Assembly (NCBI RefSeq): GCF_963259705.1
Contig: NC_081842.1
Span: 37,971,796-38,035,795, forward strand
DNA length: 64,000 bases
Direction: 5' to 3'
Source: Myotis daubentonii
Taxonomy: Eukaryota > Chordata > Mammalia > Chiroptera > Vespertilionidae
Every line of letters begins with the position of its first letter. The first letter of the stretch is position 1. The notes below the pieces were generated by a model. It was not told where the DNA came from, ran no database searches, and saw only the letters and a program-made list of their open reading frames with translations. This document shows positions 32,181 through 44,506 of the stretch, piece by piece. The translations under genes were made by a program, and so were the position numbers.

Positions 32181-33010
32181 AGCCAAAATGTCAACAGTAA
32201 TAGGGCACCACTGATACCATGGAACAGAGTCAAAGTCTCATATGGTCAATCAACTAGGGGCAGCAGAGACAATATCCCCTGTAGTGAGGCCTCCCCCCCA
32301 CCCCCGAGGCAAATAGGTCAATTTTGGAAGGTACCCCAATCAGTGGATCAGAAACACAGACTCCTTCCACGTGTACTGTCTGTGGTGAGGGCTCTTTCCA
32401 TGCTCATTCTGATGATGGTCAGGTTGTAGCAGTTGGGGTGATACAGGCAGCAGCTTGATATTAGTCAGTTTCATCAGAGAACAGGTGTTCACTTAGGGCA
32501 TCTACCTGAATGGCCCACATACTTGATCAGCAGCTGTGATTCATTTCCACCGTTCTCAGCCCCAAAAGGGTATCTTTTACCAGCCGGTCTTCATTTTCTA
32601 AGTGGCAGATGAAATCGCTAGATTACTGGCAACAAAACAAGAGTCAATAAAAATATAACCAGGTCTCTCAAGGAAACAATTGTCTAGAATTCTGAGAATG
32701 ACCTTGAGTTCTGCGCACAATCCCTTCTGCCCACTTCTATTTTTAGTTCTGCATAGCTGGTACTGAGGCTGGAGAGTCGCAATAGGCCAGTGGGTGCCAT
32801 CAAGTTTTAGCTTAGCTGAACCATCAGTGAACTAGGCTCAAGTTTTTAGAAAAAAATTCTTCCCCCAAAGAGATGGCTGACTGTTTCATGTAAAGCCACA
32901 CTATCACTGGTGCCATTGCCATTTGACCAGGAAGTTTGTTGGGTCCTTCCCACCTTGCTATTGATTCTGAGTTCACTACACCACCCCCTCGCCTCCTCTT
33001 CCCCCCCCCC
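32181..33010 (-). pseudogene. Endogenous retrovirus pol remnant (RNase H region)
   Basis: On the minus strand, codons at about 32826-32845 read F-T-D-G-S-A, the signature first catalytic segment of retroviral RNase H. The following codons to about 32640 keep the flavour of a pol RNase H domain. Further down, to about 32180, decayed pol-like codons continue through several stops. Upstream on that strand (to about 33010) a 62-codon frame leads into the motif. No LTR was identified on either side. Class III (ERVL) is the best guess; the domain is dead because of multiple stops. Confidence 0.6.
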
Positions 33011-33844
33011 ACTTTCCCACATAGCTTCTTACATTGAGCCTTTCTTTAAACAGTGTTGATTTACTGGTTAGCTGACATGAAAGACCAAATAGAATGCCCT
33101 GATGAGGCATGTACTATGTCCAATACCCTAAGAGTGCAGTAGGGGTGGTGGAGATTTGAAGAAAGAACATTTTTTCCTTGAATCCCACAAGAATTGAGTA
33201 TGACTCCAAATATTTTTTTTTTTTTTGTTAATATCAGCCCTCCTATCTTTCTTTGCCCCTCCCACCCTCCATCTGCTGATGGAGATCAGGGCTTCTGTGA
33301 CTGAAGCTTTGATTCTCTAACTAAAGGGACATTATCTGAATAAAAGCTTTGGGTAGGGTCCCTTGTGCTACATCCTGACCCACCCCCTGGGGGCAAAAGG
33401 TGGAGAGTTTAGATACCTCTGGCGGAGTACCTTGCCATGAATAGTGGGTTAGAAAGCAATCTATGCCACACTACTACTTCTCTACTTATCACTCTTCCCT
33501 AAGTGGAGGATCCCTCTGGCACTTATGGGGTAACAAAGCACATAATATTAATTTCTCTACCTTCTGATATAGAAGCAAAAAGCAACAGTGTATTAAAATA
33601 TTTACAGGGTCCCACTCACAAGCCTACTTTAGCTTCCCTTCTACTGTGAATGCTGCCCAAACCCCATTACCTGAATCTGTGTGTCTTACTTCTGGGGGGC
33701 TAGTAGAACAGTAACTTGGTTGCCTGCCTTCATTATAGTTAAAATAGCTTGAGTCCCTCCCCTCTTCAATCTTTGGATCATTTATTATTATTATCTAGTA
33801 GATCTTCATCAACATTGCAAATCCAGTCTATGACAGAAAGTGCC
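33011..33844. other. Unassigned sequence, possibly more of the same ERV
   Basis: About 830 bp without clear frames. It adjoins the pol remnant and may be eroded upstream pol. Poly(T) at 33210-33226. Confidence 0.4.
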
Positions 33845-34008
33845 TAAATAATTGTCAATGCCTCGTTTTTGTTTTCCCGTGTGTTATTCCCCCAAATTCT
33901 ATATTAGAGTTCTAACCCCTAATACCTCAGAATATGATAGGGCCTTTAGAAGAATAATCAAGTTAAAGCGAGGTTGCTTAGATAGGCTTTCATCCAATAT
34001 GGCTTGTT

Positions 34009-34046
<38 letters not shown>

Positions 34047-34170
34047 ACATTTGCTCACTGAGACACACATAGAAGATAATATGAAGAGACACAGGGAGGA
34101 GACAGCCATCTACAAGCCAAGGGGGAGGACTGGAACAGATCTTTCCTGAAGCCATCTCTTGTTGTTCTTT
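33845..34170 (+). mobile_element. MLT1-like (ERVL-MaLR) LTR fragment
   Basis: 'ttctaacccctaatacctca', 'gggcctttagaagaataatc' and 'agccatctacaagccaaggg' match the internal parts of MaLR LTRs. An A-run of about 32 bases at 34013-34044 has expanded inside it and encodes the lysine/phenylalanine runs seen on translation. Confidence 0.6.
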
Positions 34171-34585
34171 CATAGTTTAATCTTCTAGTGTTTATTTGGA
34201 TTTGTTTTGGTTGATATCTACAAGCACACATTTTGCCATGAGCAGACTTTGATGGCATGTTGGATGTATAAGCACAGTCTCCTTGTTTGTAATTTTGCCC
34301 TTGACCATTATTTGTAACTCCCAATGCATCATGGCCTCACTTACTTGTTCTCTTGATTATACAGTTACATCCCTTTGTAATTAAAAACCTTTGGTTTGAT
34401 ATATTAATCTCATTATCAGTGATTTCTTCTAGAGTAATAAATAATCACTTTGATACTATTAGTCACTTTTATATACTATTGTTCTTATGTTTTTCTTAAC
34501 ATCAGATGCTGTGACATGATTTGTGGATAATTTCTATCATATTTCTTCTCCTGCTCTATAATGACTGATGACAAGCAATATTTTA

Positions 34586-34618
<33 letters not shown>

Positions 34619-34815
34619 TGTGTGTTAATTGCATACCTATCATTTTTTTCTAGAAATATGTGTTATAGTGAGGATTAGAATTTACCTGTCAGGTACATGA
34701 CTTTGGATAGATGATCAAGATACTAAAAGGTCACCATTATGGGTTATTTCTTGACAACATTGAGCATATCTCTCCTCTTAGCTCCTAAATGCAATACTAT
34801 AGTTTCATACTAAAA
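34171..34815. other. Unassigned sequence with (TG)n at 34587-34625
   Basis: AT-rich, with one TG microsatellite interrupted once (TATG). No gene. Confidence 0.6.
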
Positions 34816-35212
34816 CTAGAGACCTGATGCATGAAATTCATGCAAGAGTAGGCCTTCCTTTTCCTGACTGCCAACACCGGCTTCCCTCTGGTCCCTGGCA
34901 CCCAGGACCCAGGCTTCCCTTGCAGAGAGAGGCTCCACCCACCTGCCCCAGCCCACTGGTCAGTGGCCTGGGCCTCCCTCTTTGGAGGGATCATGGAGCC
35001 CCCCCATTGATTGCCCTGTTGGCTGGTAGCCTGGGACTCCCTCTGCAGGGCGATCATGGCACGATGGCTGGGCCCCCGACCAATTGCATTGCACCTACCT
35101 TGGCTGGCCTGGCACCAGTGTGTGTCAGAGTATGGTCCCAGATGGTCGTCTGGGTAGTTGTTCTGCTGTTTGGCTGTTCGGTTAACTTGCATATTACTCT
35201 TTTATTATATAG
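34816..35212 (-). mobile_element. Helitron (about 397 bp)
   Basis: Plus-strand CTAG 34816-34819 preceded by A. Hairpin 'gatgcatgaaattcatgc' inside. The 5' end is minus-strand TATATAATAAAAGAG near 35212. The interior repeats a TCCCTCT.GAGGGATCATGG-like module (around 34975 and 35037). Confidence 0.85.
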
Positions 35213-35214
35213 TA

Positions 35215-36480
35215 TTTTAATGTTGGAATAATTGCAAATTCACATATAATTGTGTACCCTTTGGCCAGTTCCCCCCAGTGATAACATTTCTCAATATCAC
35301 AATATCACAACTAGGATCTTGATACTGATACATTCAATGTACAGATCAATTTCATTACCAGGAGGATCCCTCATGTTGCCTTTTATGTCCATATTCAACT
35401 CCTTTCTGCCTCCCTTCCAGGCCCTGAGCAATAATCTGTTCTTCTTTTTATAATTTCTTTATTTCAAGAATGTTATCTAAGTGAAATCATAAAATATGTA
35501 ACCCTTGCGATTGGCTTTTTCACTAAACATAATTCTCTGGAAATTTATTCAAGTTGTTGCATGTTTCAATAACTTGTTCCTTTTTATCAATGGCTAACAG
35601 TCCATGGTACAGTAATAGTCCAGTTTGTTCAACCAGTTACTTGTTAAAGAATACCTGGGTTCTTTCTAGTTTGGCGTTATTATGAATAAAGCTGCTATGA
35701 ACATTCATGTACAGATTTGCATTAAATGGAGCCCAGGATTTTGTTTTATTCAGGTACAATGAGGTCACAGGTCAGGAGACATTGACTTTGAAAAGAAAGA
35801 TTATTGCTCACAGCTCCCAAGGCGAGGAGGGCACACAGGGTCACACAAGAGAACACTAAGGTCAGTTGCAGGCAGAGATAGAGAGCGGGGCAACTGCAGG
35901 AAAGCCTTTATCATAGTTTTCAAGAGAAGGGATGGGCAATAGTGTAAGCAGGCCAACCAGGTTAGGATTGCCTACTTCAAAAAACTTCAGTGGGCTCAGG
36001 GGGCAGAGGTCACCTGATGTCTGGTCCTGGGCTAATGAGGGTGGAAAATAGTGTCTCAGAAGTCTAAGAGCAGCCCTAAGGCAGGCTGGCAGGAGGGGAA
36101 TTTGGTTTTCAGATTGGGCCATTCACATTTGAAAGGCAGGCTCCTGGGAGAGTGCTTTGTTATCTCTAGGAATCTGGAACTATTAACCAAACATGGGAGG
36201 GGCAGTTTATCCCTAGTCTGCAAGCCCCAGATGTGAAAACAGCAGATATAGAAACTAGAAAACAGGGTTAACATACAATTCCTGTGCAAACTTAATTTTC
36301 CATTTCTCTGGGTTAAATGCCCAGGGCTGCAATTGCTGGATCATAGTATACTTGCATGTTTTGGTTTATATGAAACTGCCAAACTATTTTCCAGAGAGGC
36401 CAAATCATTTTACATTCCCAACAGAAATGTAGGGGTGATACAATCTCCCCAGACTGGTAGATTTTAAGAAGTGTGGTGTT
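35215..36480 (-). mobile_element. L1M 3' region, split by an LTR
   Basis: 'aagaatgttatctaagtgaa', 'ataaagctgctatgaacatt' and, beyond the insertion, 'tgccaaactattttccagag' are characteristic antisense L1M 3'-region sequences. The LTR at 35718-36277 divides it. Confidence 0.8.
35718..36277 (-). mobile_element. Solo LTR (ERV, class unassigned)
   Basis: A 560-bp block interrupts the L1M at a point where L1 sequence continues on both sides. On the minus strand it runs TG...CA and contains TGAATAAAACAAAATCC (AATAAA poly(A) signal) near its 3' end. The target duplication is short and ambiguous (ATT-type). A 3'-processed solo LTR from ERV1 or ERVL fits best. Confidence 0.55.
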
Positions 36481-36514
36481 ATTTGTGTCATTAACATTTC
36501 AGGCTTTTATGTGT

Positions 36515-36640
36515 CACAATAATGTGTTTTTATTGAGTGAGTGCAATCTGCTGCACATTGAGCTGGGAACTTAGGAAAGATCAAAGGTGACTGAAAGGTG
36601 ACTGCTCCAGGAGCCTTCATCCCCTAGTGGAAGCAAACCT
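36515..36640 (-). mobile_element. L2 3'-end fragment
   Basis: 'tttttattgagtgagtgcaa' and 'ctccaggagccttcatcccc' match antisense L2. Confidence 0.5.
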
Positions 36641-37189
36641 GTAAGTGATGAACAAGGAAGGCTAAAAATAGGTGGTGCATAGGAGTTCAACCAATGCACA
36701 GTGTAGGTGAAGTGCAAGGGGACATTGATGCTGGGGGTGTCAATGGGAGGCCTCACATAAGTAGTCATTTCTGAGCAGTTCTTGAAGAGTGAATATAATT
36801 GAAACGTTAAAAGGGGGAAAAAACAAAACAAACAAGTAGGAAAGGCATCCAGCATTATAAATATTCTGTGTTCTGGTAGCACCAGAGGTGCTCTGATGGG
36901 ATTAGAGCACTAGTGTGAGGAGAGATGAATCCAGCAGTTAAAGTGAGAAACAGACTTGCATAAAGATCATGAGCAGACATAGATGACCTATGAACAAGCT
37001 GGATCTTGGATAGCTAATGGGAAGCCATTGAAGTTGGAGAGGATGGATACCACTTGACCTGCATTTTAAAATATTGACAAAGTTATATTGAAAAGTTATA
37101 AGGTCAAAGTGAAGAGATTTGAGGAGCAGCTATGTATTATGACAGGTGAGATGAAAGATGCTGAGAGCATGAGCTCATTGTGTCATTTT
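36641..37189. other. Unassigned, possibly L2 interior
   Basis: 'aatgggaagccattgaagtt' around 37015 resembles antisense L2 interior sequence; otherwise nothing is recognised. Confidence 0.45.
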
Positions 37190-37580
37190 CATTTTTTAAA
37201 AGTCAACAAATAATGCATGTTTCTTACAAGCAAGTCAGACAATAATGGAAAGAAAAGATCACCCATAATCTCTTTATACAGAAATAACCCAAGGGACATT
37301 TGGTCATATTTTTTAAAGATTTGTTTGTAATCTATATTCGTATATATGCATGTCTATGTAATTTTGAGCAGGTATAACTCATGCTATGCATAATTTTTAT
37401 ATTTTGTCTACTATATATTATGCCATATTTTTAAACTTTACAAATGTACCTATTCAGGATTGCTTGAAATGATTCCCATTGTATGAAAATACCACAACTT
37501 AATTAACCCATCCCCACTGATGGATATTTAGATAGTTTGGTTTAATTCTGTTTGCTTTTTGCTTTTTCTAGCAATGTTCT
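37190..37580 (-). mobile_element. L1M 3'-region fragment
   Basis: 'cccatccccactgatggata' and 'tagatagtttgg' match the antisense L1M 3' UTR. Confidence 0.55.
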
Positions 37581-37824
37581 TTTTATTGGAACACTTTGCA
37601 GGTTTGAAATCAAATATAAGATTCAGGATCTGTGGTTTTCCTCTTTTGTCCATAACCGTGGAAGGAGTGGGACCTCCAGATAAGGCATCCTGACCTTTTT
37701 CTACTGGCATCACTTTTATTGGCCTTGCTCAATCCCTCAGTTCCTGAAAATAGCATGGCTTAGGTTGAATTAGAAACCAATAAGCTTGTGATTTTATAGC
37801 TGGTACAAGGTCTATTCAAGGTCA

Positions 37825-38030
37825 TTTGCCCTGTGGTGAGTTCCCAAAACTGGGCTGTGCATTCAATTATCCAGGTGTCTTTTTAAAAATGAAGATGCAA
37901 AAGATCAACCATAAAAGATTATGATTCAGTAGGTCTGGGGTAGAGTCAGGAAACAATATATTCCTTACTCTTGCCCAGGACATTTTGATATAGAGCGAAA
38001 GTGAAAACCATGATTCTGGACCTCTCTTTC
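37825..38030 (+). mobile_element. MER5A-like (hAT-Charlie) element
   Basis: 'gattcagtaggtctggggta' and 'attatccaggtgtcttttta' are sense MER5A landmarks. Diverged; termini not sharp. Confidence 0.6.
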
Positions 38031-39384
38031 CACCCTTTTACTAGCACAACTCCCTCCGCTGGCTACAAGTTTGCTAACATGGTGTCAGAATACATGCTAA
38101 GGGATGGCTTGATGTGCTCCTTCATGGGAGGTTTGGTGTCTTCATCTGAAAGGGAACCAGACTCTTGATGACCAATGACAGGTTGAACGCTGGGAAAGTT
38201 TAGAAAAGGGGAGTTTTTATAAAAACCTTGGACTGGGCTTCAGTGGATATCTTGCTAGGTGTTGATCTTCTGTTTTCCAAAATTACTTACTGATTTCTCT
38301 AACTGGGTGATGAAACCTTTGACATCCCTACCAGGAAGCAGATAGAAATGGACATCTGGGTATGCATGAGTATCTCTTTTCTGAGTCCAGGTTTGACATG
38401 GGTGGGGTTTTGATACTGTGATCCTGAACCAAGACATAATGGAAACATCTCCAAGCAAAGGCTAAAGGTCACACACAGAAAGGCTCAGGTTGTTGAGGAC
38501 AGGTTTTGCCTACTGGGATTTTTTTTTTTGGGGGGGGGGGTGCCAAGGCTCTCAGATACTGTACAAAAAACATTGTCCCACTGATCACATGAGAAAGTCT
38601 GCAGAAGTGTGGTCTCTGTACCATGCAGAGAGGCTGCTCTACCACTGAACACGGGACAGAGTCCCAGAGTGTGTGTCCTTCCCCTGGCTGGCTTTGTTGG
38701 TCATCCCTGTCAGCTCAGAGTAGAGATGAGTGCTCCTCACTCATGACTCTTGCCCATGCTCCCATTAGGGTGAAGGTATTCTGTAGACATTTCTGTAATC
38801 AGTCTTTGCCCTATACCTCCATCTTTACTTTCCTCCTTGGGTCTCTATAAGATGACCTATGTTTGTTTTCTAATTCTAGCTTTACTTGTCTAGGAAAATA
38901 CCTTCTCCTCTATGGCTTAGAATCAGCTCCAATCTTTTGTCAGTTCCATAACAGGGATTGGCATTTTCTTCTATGTGCAAAGGACAGAACAAAGCTTGCA
39001 GCTCCAGCTACATTCTTCTTCATAAGCCTCAAGCAAATTGCTGGGCACAGGTTAATTTACCCAGTCTTCAAAGAAAAATGCTAGCGTTTTCCCAACACGT
39101 ATTTACACCTGGAAAGCATCATATTAAAATAAAATGGTTAGTCACACTTTAAAGAATGGAGAAGGATCTACAGCATCAATATTCATCTTGCAAAACCTGT
39201 GTGTCAATAATGTGGCATGAGAAATGAAGTTATTGCAAAAAAGGATGTTGTTACAAAAGGGGATCGATATGTCCTGTTTGGGAAATCAACACTGTGACTT
39301 CACCTCGTCATTCATAATGTATTAGCTAAAAGGTCTAGTGTCTCAGCCAGGAGCCACGCCTTAAATTCTCTGCATGAACATTAG
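38031..39384. other. Unassigned unique sequence
   Basis: About 1.35 kb, balanced composition, T9G12-like run at 38520-38541. The short frames at 38255-38458 and 38623-39152 show nothing recognisable. Confidence 0.5.
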
Positions 39385-39485
39385 CAACATTCATTTATTA
39401 CCTACTGTATTCTGCTTGAGTCACTCTCATTGAACTACACAATATCCCTGGGAGGGAAGTCCTACCACCCTCCATTTACAGATGG
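39385..39485 (-). mobile_element. MIR SINE remnant
   Basis: 'aacattcatttattacctac' to 'ccctccatttacagatggca' matches antisense MIR. Confidence 0.6.
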
Positions 39486-39964
39486 CATCTTCTCAAAAAG
39501 AACTTCTAGTCAAGGTCAACACTAATCAGATGTTTCCTGGGATCTCTGTCTTTGCCCACACAGCAACATGGAGTCCCTTTGGTTGGCTCCTTCACACAAC
39601 CCCAGGTTTCTTAACTTTTGTGGTCAGTGTGGCTGCAGCAGTATTGCTCTCTCTTAGTCTTTTCTTTCTCTCTACTTTGTGTGAGATTAGCTGGCAATGT
39701 CTGAAGCAGGTCAATCAGTTCCCACAGACCTGATTATAATGACTGTTGTTGGAGAAGTGAATAGTAGGTTTAAAATAAGAAAGAAAAAAAAAAGGTAACC
39801 AGGGACAAAGGTTGATTTGACAAATCTGAGAGGTGTGTGTTTGTAGAGTAAACCTGAATGAATCCACACCAGGATGGTCGTGTTCTCAGCACCCAACCTG
39901 TTGTATTTTAGGAGGTCAAATACTCTTTTCAACTAAATCAAACATACAGAGAAACATTTTCATA
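39486..39964. other. Unassigned sequence
   Basis: About 480 bp. No repeat recognised. The 83-codon plus frame at 39482-39733 translates to a hydrophobic-ended peptide with no known motif. Confidence 0.45.
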
Positions 39965-40990
39965 GCATTTTGAAGGTATGTAAAAACAAAGTACACAGAG
40001 AAAAAGAAATTTGATTTTATTCCTTCCATTCAGAGAGACCAACACTTAATGTTTTGGCAGAGAGAGGGCATGGGGGAGGAGACCAGATAGAAAGACAGAT
40101 GGAAATATTTCTTAAAATAGAGATCATAGAATATATATACATATATATATGTGTGTGTGTGTATATATACATATATATATATTGTTTTGTGTTGTTGTTT
40201 TTTTAGTTATGAGCATTTTCTTATGGCATTATCCTTTGAAAACATGTTTTTAAAAACCCAATACCATTCCACTATATGAGCAAAATTAATTTAATGATTA
40301 CCCTTTGGAAACATTTATATTATTTCAGAACTTCTTTTCTCATACATGATATTTCAGTGGATATTCTTGAATATGTATTCTCATTCACCTTTTGTTTTTG
40401 TTTTGTTAACCCTCATCCTAGGATATTTTTCTATTGATTTTTAGAGAGAGTGGAAGGCAGGAGTAAAGTCAGAGAGAGAGAACACCGATGTAAGAGAGAC
40501 ACATCCGCACGTGCCCCGACCAAGGCCAGGATCGAGCCTGCAGAGGTACATGCCCTTGGCCAGAATCAAACCCGTGACCCTTCAGTCTGAAAGTTGATGC
40601 TCTATCCACTGAGCCAAGCCAGCTAAGGCTTCTCATTCACCTTTTGAACTATTTCCTTATAATAGAATCTCAGGCTTATAATTATGCCTTTTTTCCTTGA
40701 CTCTTGTTGTATGTTATCAAATTGCTTTGGATTAATAAGTACTTCTAGCAATAGTACCAGCAGTGTTAAAAAATGACTTGCATATTATTTTTTAAAAATT
40801 TATCAGTGTAAAAACCATTATATAATAGTTTTAAATTTTATTTCTTTAATTACTGAGGTTGAACATTGTTCAAATGTTTATTAGCAGTTATGTCTTTTTT
40901 TTTTTTTAATACCTGTTCATATCTCCAGTCACTTTCCTAATTAATTTTCCTCCTGCTGATTCTTTAGATATCAGTTTTTTGGGGACAATT
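39965..40990 (-). mobile_element. L1M 3' region, split by a Ves SINE
   Basis: 'accattccactatatgagca' and 'actgaggttgaacattgttc' match antisense L1M 3' sequence on either side of the SINE at 40395-40629. An AT/GT-rich simple repeat lies at 40130-40182. Confidence 0.6.
40395..40629 (-). mobile_element. Ves SINE (hairpin-tail subtype)
   Basis: Perfect 17-bp target duplication ttctcattcaccttttg at 40378-40394 and 40630-40646. The plus-strand tail begins 'tttttgttttgttaaccctc'. Confidence 0.97.
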
Positions 40991-41541
40991 TATAATTTGT
41001 CTTTAATTTTATTTAATATGTTTAAGGTATATTGAAAAGCTAAAAGTAAAATAAATGGAACCAAGAAAGCTCTAGGTGAATTTTTAACTGCTATTATATG
41101 GTAGAACTTTTTTTTTTACATATAAAAGTAATAAAAGAAATAATCAAGAGAAAGATCAAATTGAACTGCAACTAAATGTAAGCAATTTGCTTTTCAAAAC
41201 AATTTTAGGATATAATATGTGACAAGTAGTTATGGATTTGAACATAAACATAATTATCATTTAAAAAACAAATATATAATGTCAAATTATTTTCCAAGTT
41301 GCTTATACCAATTTATATTCCCACTTTCCATGAAATAATTATAATAGTGAATCAATTACATATTAGAGAGTGTTCATAGCAGTATGGTTTGCAATAGTCA
41401 AAACCTGAAAGAGAAAACCCTGTTTCATGTATTACTTAAACAGAAGAATGGAGAAATTGACATTTTCAAATGCTGGGACATGATAGATCAGTGACAATGA
41501 ATGAATTCACATCATGTGTGAATCCCATAAAAAAATATAAA

Positions 41542-41756
41542 GCCCTAGCTGGTTTGGCTCAGTGGATAGAGCATCGGCCTATGGACCAAAGAGTCCCAGG
41601 TTTGATTCTGGTCAAGGGCACATGCCTGGGGTTGCAGGCTTGAGCCCCAGTAGGGGGCATGCAGGAGGCAGCCAATCAATGATTCTCTCTCATCATTGAT
41701 GTTTCTATCTCTCTCTCCCTCTCCCTTCCTCTCTGAAATCAACAAAAATATATTAA
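41542..41756 (+). mobile_element. Ves SINE
   Basis: 'gccctagctggtttggctca' head, B-box-like GGTTTGATTCTGG, 'gaaatcaacaaaaatat' tail. Its tail leads into the (TA)n and then the Helitron. Confidence 0.93.
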
Positions 41757-41769
41757 AATATATATACTA

Positions 41770-41771
<2 letters not shown>

Positions 41772-41810
<39 letters not shown>
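41772..41810. repeat. (TA)n microsatellite
   Basis: A pure AT alternation of about 19 units between the Ves tail and the Helitron start. The Helitron begins at its last A. Confidence 0.95.
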
Positions 41811-41813
<3 letters not shown>

Positions 41814-42850
41814 TATCTAATAAAAGAGAAAAATGGTAATTGGCGTACAACGATACCCTTTTCATTGGCTAATCAGGGCTATATGCAAATTAACTGCCAA
41901 CTAAGATTGGCAGTTAACTGCCAACAAGATGGCAGTTAATTTGCATATGTAGGCACAATGCAGGAAGGCAAAAGGGAAAGCAGGAAGAAGCCCCCTGCCA
42001 CTGACAGTGATCAGAAACCCAGGGGGGAGCTAAGAGCTGGGGGGCAGGGCAAAGGCAGCCCTGGGGCCGCCTTTGCCCTGCCCCCCAGCCATGATCGGAG
42101 AATCAGGTGCCTTTGCTGCCCTGGCCAGTGATATCAGGAAGTAGGGGTGGAGCCAGCGATGGGAGCTGGGTACGGTCGAAGCTGGCAGTCCCGGGAGCTA
42201 GGGGTCCCTTGCCTGGGCCTAAAGCCCACGATCGCGGGGCCACTGCAGCTGTGGGTCCCCGCTGCCCGGGCCGGACGCCTCAGCCAGAGGCGTTAGGCCT
42301 GGGCAGGGGCGGAGCCTGCAACCACAGGGAGCTGGGGGTCCCCTGCCCAGGCCTGACACCTCTGCCGGAGGCCTCAGGCCTGGTCAAGGGGCCGATCCGG
42401 TGATTGGTGATCGGAGGGTGATGAGGGTCAACTCCTCTGGCCGAGGCATCAGGCCTGGGTGGGGGGCGGAGCCGGGGATTGGGGGGATATGATGGTCCTC
42501 TTGCCCAGGCCTGAAGCCTGGGTCAGAGGCGTCAGGCTTGGGCGGGGGGTGGAGCCAGCAATCAGAGGGAGATGGGGGTCCCCTGACCAGGCATGATTCC
42601 TGGGCCAGAGGCCTCAGGCATGGGTCGGGGCCAGAGCCAGTGATCAGGGGGAGATGGGGGTCCCCTGTCCAAGCCTGACACCTCTGGCGGAGGCATCAGG
42701 CCTGAGCAAGGGGCCGATCCTGCGATTGGAGGGTGATGGGGGTCAACGCCTGATGGCTCCCAGTATATGAGAGGGGGCAGGCTGAGCTGAGGGACACTCC
42801 CCCCCCCACACACACACCCAGTGCACGAATTTCGTGCACCGGGCCCCTAG
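41811..42850 (+). mobile_element. HeliBatN1-like Helitron, full length (1,040 bp)
   Basis: 5' TGCTATCTAATAAAAGAG (TC changed to TG), 3' hairpin GTGCACGAATTTCGTGCAC (42821-42839) and CTAG at 42847-42850. Flanking A (41810) and T (42851) fit A^T insertion. It belongs to the same family as the (-) copy at 12175-13132. The interior is built from AGGCCTGA..TCAGGCCTGG inverted modules. No coding function. Confidence 0.95.
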
Positions 42851-43024
42851 TATATATATAAAATGAAAGGAAGCAAAATACACAGAATACATTCAGTATA
42901 ATTCCATTTATATAAAGTTCATGCACAACTAAATAGTAAACTGCTGGGACAGATATATATGAATGAAACTATAAAGAAAAGCCAAAAGAAGAGTAAATAC
43001 AAAACACTATTGTTTATATTATTG

Positions 43025-43145
43025 TTTTTCAACCCTGGCTACACATTAGAAGTAACTGGGGAGCTTTTAAAAAGTATCATGCCCAGGATCCAGCCCAGAA
43101 CAATTAAATTAGAATCACTTTATCCAATGGCTTAGCTAAGACCTA
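43025..43145 (+). mobile_element. MER5-group hAT fragment
   Basis: 'aaccctggctacacattaga' and 'ctggggagcttttaaaaagt' are landmarks of an old hAT-Charlie family. Confidence 0.6.
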
Positions 43146-43970
43146 CAGTAAACAAATACTTAGTGCATCATTGAGGAAATTAGGGCCATCCTTTCTCAGT
43201 ACCTCAAGGTCTTTGCTTTTGCAATTATTCTCTCTCTCTCTCTCCTGCAGCACTAATTTCCTCCTCACTCTTGGGTTACTCTCTTTGGCATATGCACATG
43301 CCTTAATATTAGCCATCTTAAAAGAAACAATAAAACAAAGAAATAAAAAAACAGTCCCTTGATATTATGTCTTCCTCTGTTCATCTACTAACCTATTTTT
43401 CTCTCTGCTTTTATAGCTCTTGTCTTGGAAACAATTGCCTATACCTCCTCCTTCTACTTCCTTATTTCTATCTTCCCTCAGCCCACTTTACTCAGTCTTA
43501 CATCCCCAGAACTGCTCCAAAACAGCTTTCATCAATATCATCAGCAATGGCCTCCATCCTACCAGATCACTACAGTAGATCCTTTGACATTATCACGTTC
43601 AACCTCTCAGTGGCATTTGACACAGTCGGTCACACCCTCCTGCTTTTCTTCCTGCCTCAGTGTCATATCTTGTGTTGTTCCTCCTTCTTGGCCTGAGCTG
43701 TAAACATTGGCTATGCCCACAGTGTAGTCCTGGGCCCTGTTCTTTAACTATCCTGTCTTTTATCCTAAGACACTGAGATAGTTCACTAGATGTAATTCTG
43801 GGCTCAATTGACAGCTTAATTTCCTTAGATGAGCTCATTCTGTCCCAGGCCTTTATATATCACCTATATGTTTTTGGCTCCTAATCTTTTATCTTCAACT
43901 CTGATATCTCTCCTACACTTGGACTAAAATATCCAACTGCCTATTCCATATATACCCATGCAAACTAGTA

Positions 43971-44296
43971 CAGATGGAACCAGATTTATGATGGTTGAAC
44001 TTAGGATTTTTTTTATTTTATGATGGTGTGAAAGTGACATTCATCCCATAGAAAACATACTTCAAAGTTTGAATTTTGATCTTTTCTAGGGCTAGTGATG
44101 TGTAGTATGATGTTCTCTCATGATTTTGGGCAGCAGCATTGAGGCACAGCTCCACGTCAGCCATGTGACCCCCAGGGCAAACAACTGGAACTCTACACTT
44201 TAGCACTTTAGAACTAAATGAATTTTTCACTTACAATATTTTGAACTTCTGAGGATTTATCAGGCTGTAACCCTATCATAAATCAAGGTGCATCTG
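43971..44296. mobile_element. TcMar-Tigger non-autonomous element (326 bp)
   Basis: Terminal inverted repeats begin CAGATGGAACCAGATTTATGAT and mirror at ATAAATCAAGGTGCATCTG. TA dinucleotides flank both ends (43969-43970, 44297-44298), the mariner-type target duplication. Inserted in the L2. Confidence 0.8.
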
Positions 44297-44506
44297 TATT
44301 TGATTTTAACCCCAAACTAATTTCTACCATTCACCCAATTGCTTAAGACAAATAACAGTAACATTTTTGCAGAAAGTTTTCTAGAAAGGCCTTCAAATTA
44401 TAAAATGAACAAATCATTTCCACTATATCTAATATTAAACTATCTGAATGTAAGACATGTCTGAGCTATGCAATCACCTCCTAACTTCTTTCTGCTTCCA
44501 CTCTTT

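Larger units (their letters stand above)
41345..42990 (+). mobile_element. L1M 3' region split by a Ves SINE and a Helitron
   Basis: The left part ('tgttcatagcagtatggttt', 41371 on) and the right part ('cagtataattccatttatat', 42893 on) are consecutive segments of the sense L1M 3' end. The 41542-42850 block is inserted material. Sequence 40991-41344 to the left is AT-rich and probably further L1 debris. Confidence 0.7.

Noticed and set aside
37528..37713. 61-codon minus-strand frame with a basic end
   Set aside because: Looked briefly like a processed pseudogene fragment, but no known protein was recognised and part overlaps L1M debris.
43367..43703. Frames of 109 and 92 codons
   Set aside because: They lie in the L2 copy; the readable F-D-x-V-x-H segment is decayed LINE reverse transcriptase, not a host gene.
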